DNA of 13,079 bases from MED660 sp002691025 (GCA_002170485.2 NHDZ02000051.1:1-13079); one strand, 5' to 3'. Positions 1 to 7,679 are shown, numbered from the stretch's first letter. The notes: generated from the letters alone by a model not told the origin. Numbers and translations are program-made.

Positions 1-1
1 G

Positions 2-352
2 CCGCTGAACAACATGTTCCGGGTGGCTGCGCAGGACACCGAGATCAACGGACAACCGATCGCCGCCGGCGATCGACTCTGCCTCCTCTATCCATCGGCG
101 AACCGCGACGAGAGCATCTTCGACGATCCCGACGAAATCCGCCTCGACCGCTCGCCGAACCCGCATGTCGCTTTCGGACTGGGGACGCACTTCTGCCTCG
201 GTGCCAACCTCGCAAGGATCACCCTGCGCGTCTTCTTCGAGGAGTTGATCAAACGAATCGGCAAACTCGAGGCGATTGCGCCCCCGGAGTACGAGGCGAA
301 CGTATTCATCAAGGGTGTCCGCCGCTTCGACATCGCGTTCGAATCGGCGTAG
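2..352 (+). CDS. Cytochrome P450, C-terminal part (5' end outside the window)
   Basis: The frame is open from base 2 and ends at TAG 350-352, giving the last 116 residues of a bacterial class I cytochrome P450, a heme-thiolate monooxygenase that takes electrons from a ferredoxin. The heme-binding signature FGLGTHFCLG is present, with the Cys as fifth iron ligand, followed by an ALAR-like L-helix (GANLARITLRVFFEEL). The preceding segment with DRLCLLYPSANRDESIF and DPDEIRLDRSPNPH is the meander and pre-heme region. The ExxR K-helix and I-helix lie upstream of the window. An internal ATG at 14 is not the true start, because the P450 domain continues in frame to the window edge. The gene is convergent with the next P450, with only 54 bases between their stops. 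The substrate cannot be read from this fragment. Confidence 0.93.
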   Translation, partial: PLNNMFRVAAQDTEINGQPIAAGDRLCLLYPSANRDESIFDDPDEIRLDRSPNPHVAFGLGTHFCLGANLARITLRVFFEELIKRIGKLEAIAPPEYEANVFIKGVRRFDIAFESA

Positions 353-406
353 ACGGTGTCGTCCGTGGCACATCAAGCTGTCGGCTCAAGGATGACCGCC
401 CCCGAC

Positions 407-1645
407 TCACCTTTGGGGTCTGAAGGGAACGGTCGCAAAGCCCCGCACATGGGCCTGGTAGGTGCGCGTCAGGTCGTCCTCATCAATGGCATAATGGGGG
501 AAGCGCTCACGCAACTCTTCGAGAGCGATGCGCGTTTCGAGCCTAGCGAGCGACTTGCCCAGGCAGAAATGTTGGCCCTGACCAAAATAGAGCTGACGGT
601 TCCTTGGGCGGTCGATATCAATTGTGTCGGGTCTATCAAACTCCCGCTCATCTCGACAAGCCGCTCCAGTCACCAAGGCGACGCGCGCGCCCTCTGGGAT
701 CGTCACTCCATGCATTTCGAGGGTACGGCCCGCGGTTCGCCCCTGGAACTGCGAGGGGGCATCGAACCGCAAGAGTTCTTCGATGGCCTGCGGAATCAGA
801 TGAGGTTCGTCCCAGATCCGCTGCCGAAGCGATGGATCCCGGAAGAGGTAGACCAGCGCGTTCCCGATGAGCTTGGCCGTCGTCTCTGCACCGGCTTGAC
901 CGAGAAGCGTGATGAAGCCAACGACCTCCGCATCGGTCAGATGCTTGGTCTGTCCATCGGTGTCCTGGTACTCCGACTGCGCAAGAATCGTCATGAGATC
1001 GTCTTGCGGTTCCCGTCGTCGCTCCTCCAGGACTTCACGCACGAAATCGCGCGCCTTCACCCCGGCCTCCACGGCCCCCGGAGCCTGCTCGCCGGTGTCC
1101 GGGTCACGGCTCAGTGCGAGGTCGGACCATTCGCGGAACGTCTCTCTCGATTCCTCGGGAAAGCCCACGAGGGCGCCGATGATTTCCATCGGATATTTCT
1201 TTCCGAACTCGGCTTGGATGTCAAAAGCCTCCCGGTCCATGAGCGGATCGAGGAGCCTGCGGGCGGTGGCACGCATCTCGGCCTCCAGCGAGTCGACTCG
1301 CGCCGGAGTAAACCCTTTGGCGACCAACTTGCGAAGCACGTTTTGGCGAGGAGGGTCCATCGAGATGATCACGCCCGGCTCTCCGGGCTGGTCGCGATTG
1401 GACAGATCATGCCCCAGACGCGAGCTGTAGCCCTGCCAATCCAGGGAGGCTTCCCAGACGTCTTCGAACCGGAAGAGTGCGTAGAAATCCATTTTGGGGT
1501 TGTAGTGGCAGGGCTCCTCGTCTCGAAAACGCTGATAGGTGGGATACGGGTCGTGCTGCATCTCTCGAGAGTACGGGTCATAGATCATCGAAGTAAAATC
1601 CTCACAAGCATCAGAGTTGGGAATCAGAGGCGGGGAATAGGACAT
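407..1645 (-). CDS. Cytochrome P450 monooxygenase
   Basis: This is a complete 412-residue P450 of normal length for soluble bacterial CYPs, with no signal peptide or membrane anchor. It has the C-helix region MDPPRQNVLRKLVAKGFTP (96-114), the I-helix oxygen-activation motif AGAETT (251-256), the K-helix ExxR (E290-R293), and the heme loop FGQGQHFCLG with ligand C361. All residues needed for catalysis are visible, so it should be active. It probably hydroxylates a hydrophobic small molecule, but the substrate is unknown. The ATG at 1645 is preceded on the minus strand by GGAAGG about nine bases away. It is divergent from the Rieske oxygenase across a roughly 400-bp spacer and convergent with the partial P450. 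No ferredoxin or ferredoxin reductase gene is adjacent, so redox partners must come from elsewhere. Confidence 0.95.
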   Translation of the reverse strand: MSYSPPLIPNSDACEDFTSMIYDPYSREMQHDPYPTYQRFRDEEPCHYNPKMDFYALFRFEDVWEASLDWQGYSSRLGHDLSNRDQPGEPGVIISMDPPRQNVLRKLVAKGFTPARVDSLEAEMRATARRLLDPLMDREAFDIQAEFGKKYPMEIIGALVGFPEESRETFREWSDLALSRDPDTGEQAPGAVEAGVKARDFVREVLEERRREPQDDLMTILAQSEYQDTDGQTKHLTDAEVVGFITLLGQAGAETTAKLIGNALVYLFRDPSLRQRIWDEPHLIPQAIEELLRFDAPSQFQGRTAGRTLEMHGVTIPEGARVALVTGAACRDEREFDRPDTIDIDRPRNRQLYFGQGQHFCLGKSLARLETRIALEELRERFPHYAIDEDDLTRTYQAHVRGFATVPFRPQR

Positions 1646-1791
1646 CCATGCTGACCTTCCCCATCACGTCTCAGAGTGGGCAGCATAGTAGACCCATCCG
1701 GGTCTCCTGTCGCGAGTTCTGCCCCCATGAAGAATCTCTCGAGGATCCCACTGCGCCTGACGATCCGCGTTCTCGGAAAAACCCTTGCGGG

Positions 1792-2040
1792 CTCACGGTC
1801 ACGGAAGACTCCCGAGATCAAGAGCGGAAGGACCTGGGCGTTGCTCGCGCGATCCGCCTTCAGAACCGCATCGGCAGCCTCTCGCCCGGAAAGCAGGCGG
1901 ACGTGGCCCGAGCATGTCATCTCCTTGAGACCGAAAGCGAGCGCGTACACGCCTCAATTGCTAAGCCAGAGGACATGGTGGCTGTGCCTGAGCCCGACTC
2001 AAACGTTGCGATTGCCCTATTCTGCACCACCGATTGGAGG
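1792..2040 (+). pseudogene. Probable eroded C-terminal remnant of an amidohydrolase in the P450/Rieske spacer
   Basis: The spacer between the divergent P450 and Rieske genes has no convincing intact gene. One plus-strand frame reads LTVTEDS..., then ARAIRLQNRIGSLSPGKQADV (residues encoded at about 1843-1905). This resembles the conserved tail of metal-dependent amidohydrolases (cytosine-deaminase/TRZ-ATZ type), where an ARA-x-L-x-x-RIGSL-x-PGK-x-AD block follows the last active-site strand. After that block the expected hydrophobic strand is missing, the frame runs straight into the Rieske ribosome binding site, and there is no room for a TIM barrel upstream. I therefore read it as a relic. 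An overlapping minus-strand frame (1624-1950) is also open, but it is the antisense of this block and overlaps the P450 start. The spacer must also hold promoters for both flanking genes, but I could not identify -35/-10 boxes with confidence. Confidence 0.3.
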
Positions 2041-2042
2041 AG
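2036..2042 (+). promoter_or_regulatory. Ribosome binding site that fixes the Rieske oxygenase start
   Basis: GGAGGAG lies six bases before the GTG at 2049. A TTG at 2034 in the same frame would overlap this site and has no Shine-Dalgarno of its own, so GTG 2049 is the better start. Confidence 0.75.
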
Positions 2043-2048
2043 CGAACC

Positions 2049-3281
2049 GTGAACCAGGCCGTGTGGGCGAAACGGATACACGCGCAGATGGAATACGAGT
2101 GGCAACGCAAGGAGCCGCCGAAGGACTTCCCCGCGCTGGCCCCGATTCCTACTGGGCGCTACTCGGACCCTGCCTTCCATGCGCTCGAGCGCGAACACAT
2201 CTGGAAAAAAACATGGCTCCTTGTCGGCCGGGATGAGGACTTCGGGGGGCCAGGCCACTTTCGCACCTTCGACCGAACGGTCTCGCCCCTGCTGTTGGTC
2301 CGCGGCCATGACGAGGTGCTCCGGGCCTTTTTCAATACCTGCCAACACCGGGGCGCGCCCGTCGTACGGGACGCCTGCGGCGCGGCCAAGCGCCTACGCT
2401 GTCAATACCATAGCTGGACCTATGACCTCGATGGAACGCTCGTCGCGGTACCAGACCGTCGTGACTTCACGGACCTTGACGAGTCGAAGCGCGGCCTCAA
2501 GCCAGTACGCTGCGAGGTCTATGATGGTTGGGTTTTCGTGAACGAGGACCCGGCAGCCCCGCCGCTGCGCGAATGGCTCGGCCCGGTCGCAGAGGAGTGG
2601 TCTGCGCTGGGAGGGGCCGGTCTCCGGGCCCATGGCTCACGGATCGAGCGCGTGCACGCCAACTGGAAGATCTGCGTTGACGCATTCCTCGAGACCTACC
2701 ACGTAAGAACGATTCACCCCGCGTCCGTTTCAAAACTGCTCGATCACCGAGGGGCCGCCATGGGCCTGTTTGAGAACGGTCACTCGAGGATGGTCACACC
2801 GAAATGGGAAGAAGCCATCGAGCGCGAGCGCAACCATGTGATGCCACTCCCGGTCATTCCCGGCCTCGACCCGATCTTTTCGGACACCAACGCCGCGTAC
2901 AGCGTGTTCCCCAATCTGATCACCCCCCTCGACACGATCGGATTCCCGTTCATCCGTTTCTGGCCTATCGATGAGCAGACCACCGATGCGGAATGGACTT
3001 TCTACGGGCCGGCAGACGAAACCCCCAGAGTGCAGCAGGCATGGGAAAAATATCTGCAGGTCTTCGATGTGGTCATGAACGAGGACTTCATGAACCTCGC
3101 CCCCATGCAGCGCTCCGTCGCATCCGGCGCACTCGAATCGATCCCCCTGAACTACCAGGAGCGGCGCATCTACCATCTCCACGAAGAGATCGACAGGGTG
3201 ATCGGCCCGGAAAAGATCGACCCGCAATTGCGCGTCAAACCCTGCCTGGAGCCCTTCTGGGAAAAAAATCAGTCGATATAG
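2049..3281 (+). CDS. Rieske [2Fe-2S] aromatic-ring-hydroxylating oxygenase, alpha subunit family
   Basis: This 410-residue protein has the two-domain plan of Rieske non-heme iron oxygenase large subunits. The N-terminal Rieske cluster is C98-x-H100 and C118-x-x-H121 (CQH...CQYHSW), typical spacing for a 2Fe-2S site. The C-terminal catalytic domain carries NWKICVDAFLETYHVRTIHP, in which H218 and H223 are mononuclear Fe(II) ligands, D211 is the inter-subunit electron-transfer Asp, and D346 in NEDFMNL is the third ligand. The family adds oxygen to aromatic or related substrates, or demethylates, using electrons from a reductase/ferredoxin. No beta subunit, ferredoxin or reductase gene is next to it, so it may be an alpha-only homotrimer supplied in trans. 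The flanking P450s suggest a shared catabolic theme, but the substrate is unknown. The GTG start is chosen on the GGAGGAG site. Confidence 0.93.
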   Translation: MNQAVWAKRIHAQMEYEWQRKEPPKDFPALAPIPTGRYSDPAFHALEREHIWKKTWLLVGRDEDFGGPGHFRTFDRTVSPLLLVRGHDEVLRAFFNTCQHRGAPVVRDACGAAKRLRCQYHSWTYDLDGTLVAVPDRRDFTDLDESKRGLKPVRCEVYDGWVFVNEDPAAPPLREWLGPVAEEWSALGGAGLRAHGSRIERVHANWKICVDAFLETYHVRTIHPASVSKLLDHRGAAMGLFENGHSRMVTPKWEEAIERERNHVMPLPVIPGLDPIFSDTNAAYSVFPNLITPLDTIGFPFIRFWPIDEQTTDAEWTFYGPADETPRVQQAWEKYLQVFDVVMNEDFMNLAPMQRSVASGALESIPLNYQERRIYHLHEEIDRVIGPEKIDPQLRVKPCLEPFWEKNQSI

Positions 3282-3867
3282 ATCCGTCTGAGTTCGTTCC
3301 AGTACGTCATGCGGACCCCAAAGCGACCGATGAGAGACCACGGACACGTCATGGCGAATCGCCAGGGTCCGAAGTGCGGCTCCTAGCAACAAAAGAAGAT
3401 CTCTTGCGAATAGTTCCGGCTTTATTTCACGCTTGAATTGATTGGGCTCTTCGATTCACGAGCCGTTGCGATTCGAAGTAACTCCGTGAGCCGCTTTTAC
3501 CGGAACTCGACCCGAGTGGACCTTTCGCGAATGTCGAGACCGGGAGATCCTCTCCCGGGTATCGCCGAGCACTCCGCGCGCGCAACGATTGGAGGGCGAA
3601 TTCCCGATGCAGCCTCCTGCCGAGAGTTCCATCCCGGCCTGAGGATTCCCACACGCGATTTTTTCAAGGAACTTTCCCTGTGACATCGGGTTGAATCAGT
3701 CAGATGGGATAGCCAGAAAGGTTGCCTACGGACTCAATGAACCGAACAGGAGTATTCCAATGGAACAGACGGCGGTGTCCGGGATCAATGAAACGCAGGT
3801 GGAAACAATCCTTGAGACGTTACGATTTCACTTGCCATCCCAGGTCAATCATCGCAATGTAAACAAG
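3282..3867 (+). other. Intergenic spacer with one strong hairpin, no gene recognised
   Basis: Short open frames occur on both strands, but none has a recognisable domain, good ribosome binding site or consistent codon pattern. At 3540-3558 there is a perfect 8-bp inverted repeat (CCGGGAGA-TCC-TCTCCCGG) without a following T-run. It could be a weak terminator for the Rieske gene or an operator, but is too far (about 260 bases) from the stop to be assigned. AGGAG at 3748-3752 sits seven bases before an ATG at 3760 that is in frame with the downstream hydrolase, so part of this spacer could be translated. Confidence 0.4.
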
Positions 3868-5481
3868 ATGAGCCGACGAGTCCGTTCGTGCACGAGTCGA
3901 TGGGGAGTGGTGTGCGCGACGGCAGTCTTCCTGCTAATCGGCCCCACTCAAGCCGAGCCGTCCACGGGCCCGACGCTGGACGAACCCATCCACATGCCGA
4001 CCATGACTGACACCAGCACCCTGGACGTCGTGATCGTCGAAGGCTGGCACGTCGACACCATCGACGGAACGACCCGGCAAAAGCTCATCAACATCCACGT
4101 CGACGATTGGTGGGAGGGCGTCGAGATCCGGGTGCCGGTTCGTCTCGTCGTACCTCTCGAGGGCACGGTGGAAGGGTTCGTCATCAGCGGCTCCGGCTTG
4201 AACGAGACGCCAGGGGATGATGAGGCGATGACCCCGAGCGACCGTGTGGCGCTTGACGCCGGGGCCGGGGTGGTGACGACGAAGATCAGATCGCTGAACA
4301 ATAGCTACTACCCGGATCTTCCGTCGCCCGGCATCGTTCAGGCTCGGTTCGCCCAGACGCTCGACTGGCGGTACTCCGAATATTTCCTGTGGTCCGCCAT
4401 CATGATGAGGGCGATCACCGCGGCGTTCGATGACGAATTCTTCCAGCCGGGCCCGGTCATCGCGTATGGCAATTCGAAGAACGGCATGACTCCGCTGATC
4501 TCATCGATCCATGACGATCGGATCACTGCCGTGCGCAGCACGCACGCCTTCACGACCTACACGCCAATCCGGGCCCACGAGCCGACGGCGGTCGCCGAGG
4601 TCGAGGCCGCGAACGAAGCCTTCGCCGCCGCCTTTCAGGCCGACGATCTACCCGAGGGAGACCAGCCCTGGTCCTATTACGACAAGGGATTCCAGAACTT
4701 CATCGAGGCCGCCGAGACGTCCGGTTGGTCGAGCAACGAAGCACTGGCTGCCATCGATCGCTTCGCCGACGATCTCTACGTAAGTGAGAATTGGGATGAA
4801 CTGACAGCGCGCGGCGTCGAGATCTTCACCCTTCCCGGCTCCCACGACTGGGTGGCCTACGACGTGCCGGGCGTCGGAGTCGAACTGCCCGGTCTGCGGA
4901 CCTACATCGTGCCCAACGGCGGCCACGCTCGAAATGGCCACTCCGAAGCGCCGAGCAAGGACGTCGATGCCGCGTTCTTCGCGGAACAGCTCGCGGGCGC
5001 CGACCGGGGACTTGAAACCCCTGAGGTTTCGACGGTGGTGATGGGCGACACCCTGGTCGTGACGGTGACGTTTGCCGATGGAGGCGTTCCCGAGGAAAGC
5101 AAGATCTTCTGGATGTACGACCGCGGCCCCGACGGCTCATCGTGGTACCTCTACGACCTCATTCCTGAAGAGAACTGGGCCATTATGAACGGGAGCGGCA
5201 ACACCTGGACCGCCTCGATCCCCCTTGATTCCGGTCATGCGTCGATTGATCTCATCACCACCCACACCGTGACCGTCAACGGCCGCATCATCCCGATCAG
5301 TGCGCCCTACACGCGGGTCACGCTGGCGAGGGCCGTCCCCTTCTTGTCGTCGCCGGCCATATGGCTCCTGGCATCGGTTCTCGCGGTGTGGGGAACGAGC
5401 CTGAGCCGACTGATCAACAGACCACAAAGATCGGCAGATGCTCTCGCCGAAACCTCAGGTAGGGCCAAACAGGGGACATAG
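3868..5481 (+). CDS. Exported, membrane-anchored alpha/beta hydrolase, PhoPQ-activated pathogenicity-related (PqaA-like) family
   Basis: From ATG 3868 the product is 537 residues. It opens with a signal peptide: MSRRVR basic region, hydrophobic VVCATAVFLLIGP, probable cleavage after TQA. The central domain resembles PhoPQ_related hydrolases: a W-x-YF...IMMRAI helix leads to the nucleophile elbow GNSKNG (S203, in the family's G-x-SK-x-G form). Candidate triad partners are D327 in PGSHDW and H353 in NGGHARNGH. Residues from about 385 form a beta-rich domain (IFWMYDRG..., WTASIPL), then a hydrophobic segment (about 491-513) and a basic tail suggest C-terminal inner-membrane anchoring with the enzyme outside. 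The substrate is unknown. The start is uncertain: ATG 3760 has a better ribosome site (AGGAG) and TTG 3691 is also in frame, but both put a long hydrophilic, lower-GC stretch before the signal peptide. I assign the family by motif, not by search. Confidence 0.7.
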   Translation: MSRRVRSCTSRWGVVCATAVFLLIGPTQAEPSTGPTLDEPIHMPTMTDTSTLDVVIVEGWHVDTIDGTTRQKLINIHVDDWWEGVEIRVPVRLVVPLEGTVEGFVISGSGLNETPGDDEAMTPSDRVALDAGAGVVTTKIRSLNNSYYPDLPSPGIVQARFAQTLDWRYSEYFLWSAIMMRAITAAFDDEFFQPGPVIAYGNSKNGMTPLISSIHDDRITAVRSTHAFTTYTPIRAHEPTAVAEVEAANEAFAAAFQADDLPEGDQPWSYYDKGFQNFIEAAETSGWSSNEALAAIDRFADDLYVSENWDELTARGVEIFTLPGSHDWVAYDVPGVGVELPGLRTYIVPNGGHARNGHSEAPSKDVDAAFFAEQLAGADRGLETPEVSTVVMGDTLVVTVTFADGGVPEESKIFWMYDRGPDGSSWYLYDLIPEENWAIMNGSGNTWTASIPLDSGHASIDLITTHTVTVNGRIIPISAPYTRVTLARAVPFLSSPAIWLLASVLAVWGTSLSRLINRPQRSADALAETSGRAKQGT

Positions 5482-5606
5482 GCGCTCTCAATAGCGAGCC
5501 CTGACTGGTTCCCCCAGGCGAAGCTGTAAGGAGTTCACGAACTGCGGCCAAAGCGGTCGGGAATTCAGTGGCGCTTTGTATCTGGAGTGCGGCTCACCCG
5601 TCTGAG

Positions 5607-5654
5607 GTGGCGGGCTTGAAACCCGCTGCCACAGTCGTCTGGCATCCACCAGAC
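5607..5654 (+). terminator. Two stacked hairpins after the hydrolase gene, possible terminator / structured leader
   Basis: Hairpin 1 (5607-5632) has a GCGGG/CCCGC core stem with loop CTTGAAA and can extend outward with GTGGC/GCCAC. Hairpin 2 (5637-5654) is a perfect 6-bp stem GTCTGG/CCAGAC with loop CATCCA, followed by a pyrimidine-rich ATTCTTCTTC stretch. They lie about 130 bases after the hydrolase stop and 80 bases before the PEP-CTERM gene start, so they may terminate one transcript or fold in the leader of the next. The T-run is imperfect, so intrinsic termination is uncertain. Confidence 0.4.
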
Positions 5655-5683
5655 AGATTCTTCTTCACCTGAATCGCTTCGTA

Positions 5684-5696
5684 TGAGAGGATACGG
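5684..5696 (+). promoter_or_regulatory. Copy 1 of a shared leader motif (TGAGAGGATACGG)
   Basis: This sits 51 bases before the ATG of the PEP-CTERM gene. It matches TGAGAGAATGCACGG at 6608 and TGAGAAGATACGG at 12951, both upstream of signal-peptide genes, and an orphan copy at 12826. It could be a promoter -10 region, a regulator site or part of a common 5' leader. The sequence does not decide which. Confidence 0.35.
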
Positions 5697-5734
5697 ATAA
5701 ATGCAACAGGTCCCTTGGCGAGGGGAGGCTTCCG

Positions 5735-6556
5735 ATGCAACTCATACTGATTGTAGCTGGCTGCTTGAGCTTCATTGTAAACGCTCCGGTCTTAGCCGCT
5801 TCCTATGTGGACACTTCTGGTTTTCTACATGACCCGATTCAGCACATCTGGCTCGGAGATCTGGCGTACTCAGGGAACAACCTGGAGCCCAACGCCAACT
5901 TGACTAGCGCGACCCTGGACTCTGCGGATCTACGATTCGCGGATCTGTACAACGCGAACCTGTCCCACGCGGACATGCGAGGCACGTATCTGGTCCACTC
6001 GGACCTACGGTACGCGAACCTGTCTAGTGGGAGAATGCGGGATGCGAGTCTGCTCTACGCGGATCTGAGCTACGCAAACCTCTCCGACACGTATCTGTAC
6101 GATGCGAACCTGTTCAGCGCAGATCTCTCAAACGCGAACCTCTCCAGCGCGGATCTGCGCTCTACGCACATGCGTTACGTCGACCTTCGCTACGCGGACC
6201 TGTCCGGCGCGGACCTCTCCTCCGCAGATCTGCGCGGGGCAGACCTATCCGGTGCGAACCTGTCAAACGTGGATTTCGATGAAGCCAGCATCCATAGCGT
6301 GGACTTTACCGACTCCATCCTCTTCTCGGCGGATTTGAGTGCGGCTTACCACATGTCCCTGGCAACATCATGGACCGGAGCCAGGTACTCGCTCAATGCG
6401 AAGGACAACAACGGCAATCCAATTTCCGACACGATCTTCAATCCAGTGATGAACCCAGTCGCTTTGGGCATGATCGCCATCCCCGAGCCCACCACAGCCC
6501 TCCTGCTTGGCCTCGGGCTTGCCGGTCTTTCCATGAGGCGGCGAAGCGTGATCTGA
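5735..6556 (+). CDS. Pentapeptide-repeat protein with PEP-CTERM sorting signal
   Basis: A 273-residue exported protein. AGGGGAGG ends six bases before the ATG. Residues 1-22 are a signal peptide (hydrophobic MQLILIVAGCLSFIVNAPVL, cleavage near LAA). Residues about 53-203 are tandem A(D/N)LxX pentapeptides (NANL, SADL, RFADL, YANLS, SGADL and so on), which fold as a right-handed quadrilateral beta helix. Residues 249-273 are a textbook PEP-CTERM tail: IPEP, then hydrophobic TTALLLGLGLAGLS, then the basic MRRR end. In this system an exosortase, usually unlinked, cuts at the PEP motif so the protein reaches the cell surface or extracellular matrix. No exosortase is in this window. The repeat module is structural and gives no enzymatic role. 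Its stop codon lies inside the 98-bp segment that recurs near 12768. Confidence 0.93.
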   Translation: MQLILIVAGCLSFIVNAPVLAASYVDTSGFLHDPIQHIWLGDLAYSGNNLEPNANLTSATLDSADLRFADLYNANLSHADMRGTYLVHSDLRYANLSSGRMRDASLLYADLSYANLSDTYLYDANLFSADLSNANLSSADLRSTHMRYVDLRYADLSGADLSSADLRGADLSGANLSNVDFDEASIHSVDFTDSILFSADLSAAYHMSLATSWTGARYSLNAKDNNGNPISDTIFNPVMNPVALGMIAIPEPTTALLLGLGLAGLSMRRRSVI

Positions 6557-6647
6557 GCGTGTTTCCCTATAGGGTGCCCGCACCTTATATACGCGCCTCG
6601 CGGCCTGTGAGAGAATGCACGGTCACACTTTCACGCGGAGATCCTCT
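6550..6647 (+). repeat. Junction repeat copy A (PEP-CTERM stop plus leader of the next gene)
   Basis: This 98-bp segment aligns without gaps to 12768-12865, with 13 differences by my count (about 87% identity). It begins at the ATC TGA end of the pentapeptide gene and ends two bases before the ATG of the cysteine-rich gene. It contains one leader-motif copy and the GGAG ribosome site at 6637-6640. Confidence 0.85.
6608..6622 (+). promoter_or_regulatory. Copy 2 of the shared leader motif (TGAGAGAATGCACGG)
   Basis: It is 41 bases upstream of the ATG at 6649 and is preceded by CTCGCGGCC, which also precedes the copy at 12951 (CTCGCGGC). The same extended block, CTCGCGGC...TGAGA...CGGTCA, appears at both places, so the similarity is longer than the core motif. 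Confidence 0.4.
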
Positions 6648-6648
6648 C

Positions 6649-7617
6649 ATGCGGGCACGTCTTTCTTTCTTGGTTCTACTGTTTTCGGCGCTTCTTCTTC
6701 TGGCCTCACCGGCGTTCTCGGCCGGCGGTAGCACGCCGAGCGACGAAGGCGTTTCTCCGCGCTGCGAAGCGGCCATCGACAAGGCGGCGGGGAATTACAG
6801 CCGGTGTCTCCTCAAGGCGAGTGCGAAGTACGCCAAGAGCAAGAAGAAGAATGAAGACCGGCTTTTGGCCCAGGCGGCGAAGTGCGAAGATAAGTGGAGC
6901 AATCAGGTGGCCCGAGCCCAGGATCGCTTCGGGGAAGATCAGTGCACCCCGTACGTGAACGAGATTGCGGAGCACACCAAGAACTACGCCAGCGAGACCG
7001 CCGCGGAAGCCCACGGGATCCCGATGGTGTCGGTTTTGTTCGTGCAAAACGGCACCGGCGGCACGCTTTCAGACACCACCCTCACGCTCACGGATGTGAG
7101 TTCCAAGACCGGCTGGTTCACGGACCGGCCGTACCGAGGATCGGGACAGACGAACACCGAGGACTTCGTCGCGCTCTGGGACGAAGGCGAGACCTTTGCC
7201 GACGATCCGCCGAACGCCGACTTCACGTGCACGGTCGACAGCGAGGTGGTCAACTATCCCGTGGAATTGAGCGACCCAAGCTTAGACGGAGAGGATCTAT
7301 CCTATAGGGTGACTCCGGTTCCGGTGGCTGAAGGCGTGCTGCCAGAAGCGCTGCAATGTGACTCAGTCGCAGACTTGTTCATCGACGGAGGAGCAGGCAA
7401 CACGAACGGTACCTCGATGGGGTACGGACGTCCCTATATTTGCGCTCATGCGGATCAGGAACCCTTAGGCATAACGATTGGCGGCTCCGCCTTGGCAGGC
7501 ACCCCCTGCTACTGCCCTAACATGTCGCCGGTCGACTACGCTTTGTATAATCCGAATCACGTTCCGAAGTGCAGTGGCGGAACTTTTGTGGCCTGCTGCA
7601 TTTTTCATGCTGATTGA
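6649..7617 (+). CDS. Secreted cysteine-rich protein of unknown function
   Basis: A 322-residue exported protein. The start ATG 6649 is chosen because it opens a clear signal peptide (MRARLSFLVLLFSALLLLAS, cleavage after AFS) and has GGAG eight bases upstream. The frame is open further upstream but overlaps the pentapeptide gene. Residues 39-99 form a charged, probably helical region with four cysteines (39, 53, 79, 99) and a KSKKKNED stretch. The middle has a beta-rich block with FTDRPYR and ALWDEGETFADDPPNA, motifs I recall from other secreted hypothetical proteins. The tail (237-317) has eight more cysteines, including CYC and CC, and LFIDGG. Twelve cysteines in the mature protein suggest disulfides in the periplasm or outside the cell. 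I cannot name a function. The gene follows the PEP-CTERM gene by 92 bases on the same strand but seems to have its own leader. Confidence 0.82.
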   Translation: MRARLSFLVLLFSALLLLASPAFSAGGSTPSDEGVSPRCEAAIDKAAGNYSRCLLKASAKYAKSKKKNEDRLLAQAAKCEDKWSNQVARAQDRFGEDQCTPYVNEIAEHTKNYASETAAEAHGIPMVSVLFVQNGTGGTLSDTTLTLTDVSSKTGWFTDRPYRGSGQTNTEDFVALWDEGETFADDPPNADFTCTVDSEVVNYPVELSDPSLDGEDLSYRVTPVPVAEGVLPEALQCDSVADLFIDGGAGNTNGTSMGYGRPYICAHADQEPLGITIGGSALAGTPCYCPNMSPVDYALYNPNHVPKCSGGTFVACCIFHAD

Positions 7618-7679
7618 TCTCTCGCACCGCCCGCTTCAATACCCAGATACGCATTCCAAACCTCAAAGAAAAGCTGACC

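Noticed and set aside
356..1654. 432-codon plus-strand open frame opposite the P450
   Set aside because: It is the antisense shadow of the complete P450, whose heme, ExxR and I-helix motifs are all on the minus strand.
1624..1950. Minus-strand open frame of 108 codons upstream of the P450
   Set aside because: It overlaps the P450 start, shows no recognisable domain, and is antisense to a frame that looks like an amidohydrolase tail.
1676..2236. Plus-strand open frame of 186 codons running into the Rieske gene
   Set aside because: It overlaps the well-supported Rieske coding region in another frame and has low-complexity, arginine-rich out-of-frame character.
5578..5660. Possible tRNA-Ser or tRNA-Sec gene
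   Set aside because: The anticodon-like loop fits, but there is no GTTCGA-type T-loop, no proper D-arm spacing, no CCA end and the T-like stem has a 6-base loop. Kept only as a structured element.
3542..6648. The 12-mer GGAGATCCTCTC occurs both in the hairpin at 3540-3558 and before the ATG at 6649
   Set aside because: Shared 12-mers are expected by chance a few times in 13 kb, and the flanks do not align, so it is not taken as a further leader copy.
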